A DNA stretch of 64,000 bases, taken from the NCBI RefSeq assembly GCF_023074175.1, contig NZ_JADPKS010000126.1, forward strand, positions 1 to 64,000, read 5' to 3'. Under the pieces are notes generated by a model. That model did no database searches and was not told where the DNA came from. It worked only from the letters and a program-made list of their open reading frames with translations. Position 1 is the first letter of the stretch. Each line of letters begins with the position of its first letter. Both the position numbers and the translations under genes were made by a program. Source of the DNA: Bradyrhizobium sp. 139. Lineage in GTDB: Bacteria; Pseudomonadota; Alphaproteobacteria; Rhizobiales; Xanthobacteraceae. Positions 35,669 through 42,484 of the stretch are shown one piece after another.

Positions 35669-36555
35669 GAAGAACCACCCTCCTTGCTGCTTTCCTTGCC
35701 GGCTTCCTTGGCCTCTCCCTTCCCATCTGCATCTTCGCTGTAGATGTAGATGCCAAAATTCCAGCGGGCGTCACCGCCCTTGTCCTTGACGAGCGCGCGA
35801 TTGGCCTCGCGGTTGGCGGTCTTCAGCGCGTCCATGGCGAGCTCGCGCGAGCGCGCCTCGAGTCGCCGCGCCAGTTTCGGCGAGATATTGTTGTAGTGCA
35901 CCGCGCGTTCGAGGAAGCGCGGCGCCGGCCCCGAGACGTTTTGCGCGGCGGCCGCGATGTGGTCGTGCAGATTACGGCCGAGATAGTGCCACTTGCTGTC
36001 GTCCTCGCCGCTCGGAACGAAGGCCGCCTCGACCAGCTCGATCTCGTCAGCGTCGTTGATGGTGACGAGCTTGCGGTCGATCCATTCGTCGAGCACCGCG
36101 CGCGGGCGCACGTCCTTGGTGACGGAGGCGACGAGCTGCTCGAACGACGGCGCATCGCCTTCGGCGGTGCGTGGCAGCGCCAGCGGCTCGCCCTTCGCAT
36201 CGGTGAATTCGGGCGCCGCAAGCCAGCGCGCGATCACGGTGCTGGTCAGCGACACCGTGGCCGGCGCCTCGTGCACCGGTGCGCCGGCGCCGCGCAGCCG
36301 CGCCACTTCCTTGCGGTGGATGCCGGTAAGCAGGCTGACGCGGCTGTCGGTCTGCTCTTTTCCGTCCAGCGTGAAATCATGCTCGGCAACGTTGACGAAG
36401 AGCTCGCGAAGCAGTTGCGCCAATGCCGGAAAGGTCATGTCGCTGCGGATGCAGAGCCGCACGAGCGGGCGCAGCAGCCGCGCCAGCGGCGCGTGCAGCT
36501 TCGCGGCGGCATTCGGCTGCGGAGCCGCTGCTTTGGACCCGGACTTGGCATTCAT
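35665..36555 (-). CDS. DUF6502 family protein
   Basis: A 296-residue cytoplasmic protein matching what I know as DUF6502: LLRPLVRLCIRSDMTFPALAQLLRELFVNVAEHDF, then the winged-helix-like segment TGIHRKEVARLRG, and a second region FLERAVHYNNISPKLARRLEARSRELAMDAL. The segments 'LTGIHRKEV' look like a recognition helix, so a DNA-binding role is plausible but unproved. It is coupled by a 4-base overlap to the downstream exported DUF5666 protein, a pairing I recall from other Proteobacteria. The ATG at 36555 lacks a strong ribosome site. It is divergent from the small membrane protein/glycosyltransferase operon. Confidence 0.8.
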   Translation of the reverse strand: MNAKSGSKAAAPQPNAAAKLHAPLARLLRPLVRLCIRSDMTFPALAQLLRELFVNVAEHDFTLDGKEQTDSRVSLLTGIHRKEVARLRGAGAPVHEAPATVSLTSTVIARWLAAPEFTDAKGEPLALPRTAEGDAPSFEQLVASVTKDVRPRAVLDEWIDRKLVTINDADEIELVEAAFVPSGEDDSKWHYLGRNLHDHIAAAAQNVSGPAPRFLERAVHYNNISPKLARRLEARSRELAMDALKTANREANRALVKDKGGDARWNFGIYIYSEDADGKGEAKEAGKESSKEGGSS

Positions 36556-36579
36556 ATCTGAATTGTACCCATGGCTTCC

Positions 36580-36642
36580 GTGGGACACAATCCCACACTT
36601 CCCGATTTGACGATTGACGTGGTAAATTTTCCCACATATACG
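36580..36642 (+). promoter_or_regulatory. Sigma-70 promoter with TGGGA/TCCCA dyad
   Basis: TTGACG (36614-36619), an exact 17-base spacer and TATACG (36637-36642) make a good vegetative promoter for the small-protein/glycosyltransferase operon. Upstream, GTGGGA (36580-36585) and TCCCAC (36591-36596) form an inverted repeat, and a third TTCCCACA copy lies inside the spacer (36628-36635). The set could be an operator shared with the divergent DUF6502 gene. Confidence 0.6.
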
Positions 36643-36681
36643 AAACGCCACTGAGGGCGCAACGTAAAGGGACTCACACCC

Positions 36682-36843
36682 ATGGCCGACCGCTTGGTCC
36701 GCAATTCCAGTTCACTGCGTGCTGTGCCGGCTCCCGACCGGGGGTCCGGCGCGCTCGAGCCGATGCCGCCGGCGCTGCTGCGCGGCGTGATCTTCATCTC
36801 GGCGCTGACCGCACTGTTCGTTGCAGCCCTGCTCGGCGGCTGA
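36682..36843 (+). CDS. 53-residue membrane protein (small ORF)
   Basis: A short ORF: a polar N-terminal half (residues 1-30, MADRLVRNSSSLRAVPAP...) and one hydrophobic helix at the C-terminus (LLRGVIFISALTALFVAALLGG). It stops seven bases before the glycosyltransferase ATG and is downstream of a good sigma-70 promoter, so it is probably the first gene of that operon. A purine-rich AAAGGGA lies about ten bases before the ATG. I do not recognise the family. Length alone would hide it from many ORF screens. Confidence 0.62.
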   Translation: MADRLVRNSSSLRAVPAPDRGSGALEPMPPALLRGVIFISALTALFVAALLGG

Positions 36844-36850
36844 CGCCATC

Positions 36851-38068
36851 ATGCATCACACCAGCCAATCCCCGCACCGTCCGTCGGTTCTGCACATCTT
36901 CAAAGCCGACACTCTCGATTTGGTCGGCGGCCCGCTCGCGGTGATCCGTGATATCTTCGCTGGCCTGAAAGAGGGGTTTGCGTCCGCGGCGCTGGTGTCC
37001 GCGAGTTCGGTTCACCGTCGCGAGATCGTCATCAATGACTTACAGGCCGCAGCCGGAAGTTCTTTCGGGCGTGCGATAGGCTTGCCGAAAGCGTTGATCT
37101 TGCCCTGGCAGCTGCTCCGCCAGATCGCAAAGCACGATCTTCTTGCACTCCACGGCCCCTTCCCGCTCGCGGAGCTGGCGATCGTCTTCGGCTTTGCTCG
37201 ATGCAAGCCGCTGATCGTGCATTGGCATGGCGACGTCGTCGCCCATCGGAGCAAACGCTGGCTCAGGAACGTTCTGGAACGCAAGACGCTGCGCCGCGCG
37301 GAAGCGATCGTCGTTTCCGATCACATGTTGATCGACGCGATGCCGCAATTGAACGAACATGCCGGCAAATGCCGCGTCGTCCCCTTCGGAATCGATGCCG
37401 CGAAATTCAACTGGCCGCAGTTCACAGCCGGCCATATCAACGATCGGGGGCGGCTCGTGCTCGCCTGCGGTCCGCTCGTTCCCCAAAAAGGTTTTGATGT
37501 CCTGATCCGCTCTGCGGTCAATCGATCGTTTGAAGTCTGGATTATCGGCGAAGGCCCCGAGCGGCCGAAGCTGCAGCGGCTCATCGACGAATTCGGCGTC
37601 TCCGACAGAATCCGCTTGCTCGGCTCCGTGCCCGATTGCGAGCGCCTTAAGCTAATGTGCATCGCAGACGTGTTCGCGATGCCGTCCCGCACCGACGCCG
37701 AGACCTTTGGCCTGGTCCAGCTCGAAGCCATGACGGCGGGCCGGCCCATCGTGAACACCGCCCTTGACACCGCCGTGCCACGCGTCGCCCGCCACGGTAT
37801 CGAGGCTATCACTGTGCCGCCCGATGATGCCGGACAACTCGGCGAGGCAATCGATGCGCTGATCCGCGATCCCGAGCGCCGCCGTTGCATGGGACACGCG
37901 GCCCAGGCGCGCGCCGCTGCGCGATATTCCGCGTCGACCTTCAATGCCAGCACGGAAATGGTCTATCGTGAGGCTATGGCCGCGCGCGCAAAGTGCCCAG
38001 CCGCCGGCATCACACTCAAGCACGACGCCCTGTCTATTGGCCCCGCTCGCGGCCGACCTCGCCGGTGA
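36851..38068 (+). CDS. Glycosyltransferase family 4-like protein
   Basis: A 405-residue GT-B glycosyltransferase. The N-terminal half has LHIFKADTLDLVGGPLAVIRD (sugar/acceptor loop), WHGDVVAH and VVPFGIDAAKF at the domain junction. The C-terminal half has LVPQKGFDVLI, IIGEGPERPKL, and the EX7E motif ETFGLVQLE (AETFGLVQLEAMTAGRP) that binds the nucleotide sugar. It probably acts at the cytoplasmic membrane in envelope polysaccharide synthesis; the polymer is unknown and no other polysaccharide genes are close. Its 3' end overlaps the convergent binding-protein gene by 35 bases. It follows the 53-residue membrane protein by seven bases. Confidence 0.85.
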   Translation: MHHTSQSPHRPSVLHIFKADTLDLVGGPLAVIRDIFAGLKEGFASAALVSASSVHRREIVINDLQAAAGSSFGRAIGLPKALILPWQLLRQIAKHDLLALHGPFPLAELAIVFGFARCKPLIVHWHGDVVAHRSKRWLRNVLERKTLRRAEAIVVSDHMLIDAMPQLNEHAGKCRVVPFGIDAAKFNWPQFTAGHINDRGRLVLACGPLVPQKGFDVLIRSAVNRSFEVWIIGEGPERPKLQRLIDEFGVSDRIRLLGSVPDCERLKLMCIADVFAMPSRTDAETFGLVQLEAMTAGRPIVNTALDTAVPRVARHGIEAITVPPDDAGQLGEAIDALIRDPERRRCMGHAAQARAAARYSASTFNASTEMVYREAMAARAKCPAAGITLKHDALSIGPARGRPRR

Positions 38069-39269
38069 TGACGTCGCCGAACAGCTCCCAGGCCTGCCCG
38101 TTGAAGCGCATCAGCTGCATCTGCTCGATCGGAAAATAATCGTCGGCTGAGGTGTTGACCATGATGCCGGGCAGCATCAGGTCGGTGTGAAAATTCTTCA
38201 GGCTGGTCGCCTGCTTCATGACGTTCTCGCGCGTGAGATTGTCGCCGCACTGCTTTAGCACCTGCGCCATCGCCTCTGCCTGGACGAAGCCGTAGAGATT
38301 GTTGGCGTTCGCCTTGTCGCCTTCCGGGTAATATTTGTCCATGAACGCGCGCCATGCGAGCACCGCCGGATCCTTGTCCCAGGTCGGATCGGTCGGATCC
38401 TTCAAATAGGCGGTCGAGATGATGTCCCTGGAATATTCGAGCCCGGCAGGCTTCAGCACCGAGGCGATCGACGTAGCCGTATTGGCGAGGAAAAACTTCG
38501 GCTTCCAGCCGAGCTCGCCGACCTTCCGGATCGCCTGCGCAGACCCCTTCGGCGCGGCCCATGAGAAGAAAATGCCCGCGCCTGAATCGTGCAAGGCGAC
38601 GATCTGCGAATCGATCGAGGGATCGCTGACCTCGTAGGATTTGTCGGCGATGATCATGCTGATCTTGTCGCCGAGCCCGTCCTTCAAGCCCTTGAACTGG
38701 TCCTTGCCGGCATCGTCGTTCTGCCACAACACCGCGATCTTGCTATTGGGGAAATGGTCACGGATGTATTTGGCGTAGATCCGCCCTTCGCTCTGGTAAT
38801 TGGGCTGAAAGCCCATGGTCCAAGGAAAGTTCCTGGGGTCGCCGAACTTGGTACCACCGGAGGCAACGAAGAGCTGCGGCACCTTCTTGGCGTTCATGTA
38901 TTTCATGATCGCGGAGTTCGAGGGCGTGCCGAGTGGCTGGAAGATCAGCAGCACCTCGTCGCTCTCGACCAGCTTGCGCGCCTGTTCGATCGCCTTCGGC
39001 GGCGAATAGGCATCGTCATAGCTGATGAAATTGATCTTGCGTCCGTTGATGCCGCCTTGGTCATTGATCATTTTGAAATAGGCGGCCTCGGTCTTGCCGA
39101 TCACGCCATAGGACGACGCCGGCCCGCTATAGGGCATGATGTTGCCGATCTTGACTTCGGTATCTGTGGCTCCGGGATCGTATTTCTTCTGCGCCAGGGC
39201 CGGCGTCGTGAGGAGCACTCCGGCAAGAAGCATGGCGAGGGCAGCAAGGTTTTTGCGACGGCCCGGCAT
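38034..39269 (-). CDS. ABC transporter substrate-binding protein (branched-chain amino acid type)
   Basis: A 411-residue periplasmic binding protein of the LivJ/LivK-like type 1 fold. The signal peptide runs to about residue 26 (LLTTPALA|QKKYD), then GATDTEVKIGNIMPYSGPASSYG, the family start motif. GGINGRKINFISYDDAYSPPKAIEQARKLVE and GTPSNSAIMKYMNAKKVPQLFVASG are characteristic. Rhizobia use many such receptors for amino acids, amides and aromatic acids. No permease or ATPase genes adjoin it, so it is an orphan receptor. The ATG is fixed by GGGGAGAG upstream. Its 3' end overlaps the glycosyltransferase gene tail to tail. Confidence 0.9.
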   Translation of the reverse strand: MPGRRKNLAALAMLLAGVLLTTPALAQKKYDPGATDTEVKIGNIMPYSGPASSYGVIGKTEAAYFKMINDQGGINGRKINFISYDDAYSPPKAIEQARKLVESDEVLLIFQPLGTPSNSAIMKYMNAKKVPQLFVASGGTKFGDPRNFPWTMGFQPNYQSEGRIYAKYIRDHFPNSKIAVLWQNDDAGKDQFKGLKDGLGDKISMIIADKSYEVSDPSIDSQIVALHDSGAGIFFSWAAPKGSAQAIRKVGELGWKPKFFLANTATSIASVLKPAGLEYSRDIISTAYLKDPTDPTWDKDPAVLAWRAFMDKYYPEGDKANANNLYGFVQAEAMAQVLKQCGDNLTRENVMKQATSLKNFHTDLMLPGIMVNTSADDYFPIEQMQLMRFNGQAWELFGDVITGEVGRERGQ

Positions 39270-39344
39270 CGTTCTCTCCCCTATGTTTTGTAGTCTTTGT
39301 TTTGCGGGAAGTGTCGCAAGGTCGCCTGCCGCTGGCAAGCATCA

Positions 39345-40295
39345 CTATTTTCCGCGAGGTGAAACACCGAGCCGGGAACCTACACCGCGCCGCCGCAGTA
39401 CGCGCCCGTCGATCACGAGCAGCGCGCTGGCGATGACCAAGGCGCCGGCGATCTCGTGCACCGAAATCGGCTCACCCAGGACGAGATACCCGAGCAGGAT
39501 TGCAGTCACGGGAAGGAGGAGCGTCACCAGCGTCACGTTGGTTGCCCCTGAGCGCCGCAGCACCTGGAAAAAGACGAGATACGCGAGCGCGGTCGAGAGG
39601 CCAGCGGAGCCGAGCACGGCGAGCCAGGTCGTCATGTCAGGCATCGGCAGGCGCCATGGCCGGTCGAACACGAAGGCCAGCACCGTCATCATGACCGACG
39701 ATGCGAGCAACTGACATGTCGCCGTCGCAAGCGGCGGTGATTTCGACAGCCAGCGCCGTGCCACCAACGCCGCGAATCCGTAGCTGAGAGCCGCAGCGAG
39801 GCAAAGCAGGATCCCGATCCCTTGACCTGTCAGCAGCTCGATTCCAGCCCCCTTCAGAATGATCACGCCGATCAGGCCCACGACGACGCCCGCCGCCCGA
39901 CGCGCTATCAGCCTCTCCCCTCCGGCAGCAGCCATTACCACGACGGTAAATAACGGTGTGGTAGCGTTGAGGATCGACGCCAGCCCGCTCGAAATGAACA
40001 ATTGCGCCGTCACGATCAGAGAAAATGGCAGCACATTGTTGAGAAACGCCATGGCGACATACGGCCGCCAACTCGCGACGTCTCCGGGAAGGCTGATCCG
40101 ATAAAGCCGCAGGAGCGGCAGGAGGAAGGCCGCGCCCAGCGCCACTCGCAGCAGCACCAGCGTCAATGGCGGCAATTCCCTCAAGGCTGCGCTGTTGAAA
40201 AAGAACGAGCCGCCCCACAGGATCGAAAGGAAGCCCAACAGCAACCAGTCGCGTGCGTCGATCCTGTTGTCGGTGGGAAGCATGACGTCTCGCAT
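39345..40295 (-). CDS. EamA/DMT superfamily transporter
   Basis: A 316-residue permease with ten predicted membrane helices in two EamA halves. Both halves show the family pattern: LLLGFLSILWGGSFFFNSAALRELPPLTLVLLR in the first, and LAAALSYGFAALVARRWL through GSAGLSTALAYLVFFQVLRR in the second. DMT carriers export amino acids, nucleobases or drugs; the substrate is unknown. The start could be 40295 or 40283 (second Met); neither has a strong ribosome site. It lies in the same direction as the binding-protein gene, 75 bases upstream of it, but functional linkage is uncertain. Confidence 0.85.
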   Translation of the reverse strand: MRDVMLPTDNRIDARDWLLLGFLSILWGGSFFFNSAALRELPPLTLVLLRVALGAAFLLPLLRLYRISLPGDVASWRPYVAMAFLNNVLPFSLIVTAQLFISSGLASILNATTPLFTVVVMAAAGGERLIARRAAGVVVGLIGVIILKGAGIELLTGQGIGILLCLAAALSYGFAALVARRWLSKSPPLATATCQLLASSVMMTVLAFVFDRPWRLPMPDMTTWLAVLGSAGLSTALAYLVFFQVLRRSGATNVTLVTLLLPVTAILLGYLVLGEPISVHEIAGALVIASALLVIDGRVLRRRGVGSRLGVSPRGK

Positions 40296-40369
40296 CTGGC
40301 GACCAGAGCCGTCGCCTAGCGCGAAGCCATGGAAGTGACCACCCGATTTCCGCAACAGAGCTATACGGC

Positions 40370-41242
40370 CTATTTCGGCCGCGACACCAGCTCGATCATC
40401 TTGCCTTCATCGTCATCAGGCATGATGGTTTTGGCGCGGTCATAGGCCTCGACCGCGGCGCGCGCGACCAATGGCTTGTCGGCCAGCAGGCTCTCCGCGA
40501 GCTTCACCGCATAGGCGGCATCCTTGTGCCGCAGCGCCGACGTAAACGTCGCCCCACTGAAGTCGCGGGCGACCATGCGCTTGGAGTGACGCTGCACCTG
40601 CGGGCTTGCAGCAACGCCCGCCTGGATCGACTCCAGCACCAGCTTCATGTCGAGCCCGGCCTGCTCGGCGATGGCGAGGCCTTCGGCGAGACCGGCGATC
40701 TGGATCGCGCCCATCAGATTGTTGATGAGCTTGTAGACCGTGCCGGAGCCGACCGGCCCGAAATGGCGGATGGTCGAGCCGATCGGCACCAGATAGGGCC
40801 GCGCGCGTTCGAGATCGGCCGCATCGGCGCCGGCCAACAGCGTCAGCTTTCCGCTGGCTGCCGCGTCCGGCAATCCCGTCACGGGGCAATCGATGTAGAT
40901 GAGCCCGCGCCCGTTCAGCTCGCGGCCCATCTCGCGCGCATGATCGTAGGAGACGGTCGAGCATTCGATCGCGATGGTGCCCGCCTTCGCCGTCTTGGCG
41001 GCTCCCTCAGGCCCGAGCCAGACCGCGCGCGAGGCTTCGTCATCGGCAACCATGGTCACGACCGCATCGGCATCGATCGCGGCATCCTCTGGCGAGGTCG
41101 TCCAATGCGCGCCGCGCGCGATCAGGTCTTCGGCCTTCGCCTTGCTGCGATTCCACAGCGTCACCGTGAAGCCGGCATTGAGATAACGGCCGGCCATGCC
41201 GTGGCCCATCCGCCCGAGCCCGATGAACGCAACGCGCGGCAT
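40370..41242 (-). CDS. Beta-hydroxyacid dehydrogenase (HIBADH-like)
   Basis: An NAD(P)-dependent dehydrogenase of 290 residues in the 3-hydroxyisobutyrate/tartronate-semialdehyde/glyoxylate reductase family. The dinucleotide loop is GLGRMG (8-13), the substrate motif reads DCPVTGLPDAAASGKL (usual form DxPVSGG), and the catalytic lysine is Lys171 in VYKLINN. All key residues are present except that the second glycine of the substrate motif is Leu. The actual acid is unknown. Its ATG shares bases with the prfB stop (TGATG), so it is translationally coupled to release factor 2, presumably for historical rather than functional reasons. Confidence 0.88.
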   Translation of the reverse strand: MPRVAFIGLGRMGHGMAGRYLNAGFTVTLWNRSKAKAEDLIARGAHWTTSPEDAAIDADAVVTMVADDEASRAVWLGPEGAAKTAKAGTIAIECSTVSYDHAREMGRELNGRGLIYIDCPVTGLPDAAASGKLTLLAGADAADLERARPYLVPIGSTIRHFGPVGSGTVYKLINNLMGAIQIAGLAEGLAIAEQAGLDMKLVLESIQAGVAASPQVQRHSKRMVARDFSGATFTSALRHKDAAYAVKLAESLLADKPLVARAAVEAYDRAKTIMPDDDEGKMIELVSRPK

Positions 41243-42373
41243 CAGTCGACGTCCTCGATGTCGCCGCCGGTGGTCCCGAAGGCACGCTGCGCCAGCGTCG
41301 CGGCCATGAAGTCGTCGAGATCGCCGCCGAGCACGCCGGAAGTGTCGGAGGTCTGCACACCCGTGCGCAAATCCTTCACCATCTGGTAGGGCTGGAGCAC
41401 GTAGGAGCGGATCTGGTGGCCCCAGCCGATATCGGTCTTGGCAGCCTGGTCGGCGGCAGCCTTCTCTTCGCGCCTCTTCAGCTCCATTTGGTAGAGCCGC
41501 GCGCGCAGCATGTCCCAGGCCTGCGCCCGATTCTTGTGCTGGGAGCGGCCGGCCTGGCAGACCACGGCAACGCCGGTCGGAATGTGCGTCAGGCGCACCG
41601 CGGATTCGGTCTTGTTGACGTGCTGGCCGCCGGCGCCACCCGAACGCATGGTGTCGGTGCGGACGTCGGATTCCTTGATGTCGATCTTGATGCTGTCATC
41701 GATGACGGGGAACACCTGCACGCTCGAAAACGAGGTGTGCCGACGCGCGTTGGAATCGAATGGCGAAATGCGCACCAGGCGATGCACGCCGGCCTCCGTC
41801 TTCAGCCAGCCATAGGCATTGTGGCCGGAGACCTGGATGGTGGCGGATTTGATCCCGGCTTCTTCGCCATCGGACTCCTCCAGCACCTCGACCTTGAAGC
41901 CATGAGTCTCGGCCCAGCGCGAGTACATGCGCAACAGCATCTGCGCCCAGTCCTGGCTCTCGGTGCCGCCGGCGCCGGCATGCACTTCGAGATAGGAATC
42001 GAAACCATCGGCCTCGCCCGAGAGCAGCGCTTCGAGCTCGCGCCGGGCGACTTCCTTTTTCAAGGCTTTCAGTCCGGCTTCGGCTTCCGCGACCACGCCC
42101 TCATCGCCCTCGGCCTCACCGAGCTCGATCATGCCGATGTCGTCTTCGAGCTCCTGCTCGACCTTGCCGATGCCTGAGAGCGAATCCTCCAGCGAGGTGC
42201 GCTCCTGCATCAGCTTCTGGGCTTTCTGGGGATCGTTCCAGAGATTGGGATCTTCTGCGAGCTTGTTCAGCTCAGCGAGGCGCGCCGTCGATTTCTCGAC
42301 GTCAAAGATGCCTCCTCAGCAGCCCGACCGACTGCTTGATCTCTTCTACCAACCGTTCGATTTCGGCGCGCAT
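41242..42373 (-). CDS. prfB: Peptide chain release factor 2, with programmed +1 frameshift
   Basis: Release factor 2 (376 residues after recoding) recognises UGA and UAA stops. The gene starts at 42373 with 23 codons ([15 protein letters not shown]...) and meets an in-frame TGA at 42302-42304. Skipping T42304 lets translation continue in the +1 frame through [13 protein letters not shown] to the end. The site is AGGAGG-CAT-CTT-TGA-C, the same arrangement as the E. coli prfB autoregulatory frameshift. The downstream part has the catalytic [10 protein letters not shown] (GGQ) loop. Searching only for open frames would lose about 54 residues at the N-terminus. It is coupled to the dehydrogenase by TGATG; the mrcA gene lies upstream. 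Confidence 0.95.
42301..42316 (-). promoter_or_regulatory. prfB: Programmed +1 ribosomal frameshift site in prfB
   Basis: On the minus strand the sequence is AGGAGG CAT CTT TGA C: an internal Shine-Dalgarno-like AGGAGG three bases before the slippery CTT codon and the UGA stop. Low RF2 slows termination and favours the shift, so RF2 controls its own synthesis. Confidence 0.93.
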
Positions 42374-42428
42374 GTCGTTCTCTGGTCTCGCGGAATTGGT
42401 CCGCGTGCAATTGAGATGGGATGTAACG

Positions 42429-42455
42429 GCGGCGGCTGCAAAGCGCAACCGCCGC
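42429..42455 (-). terminator. Hairpin downstream of mrcA
   Basis: GCGGCGGCTGC and GCAACCGCCGC pair over 11 positions with one mismatch around a 5-base loop. There is no T run on the mrcA strand, so it may be a Rho-assisted terminator or a stability element between mrcA and prfB. Confidence 0.45.
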
Positions 42456-42484
42456 TGCGAAGAACGCCCCTCTTGTCCTAAGCC

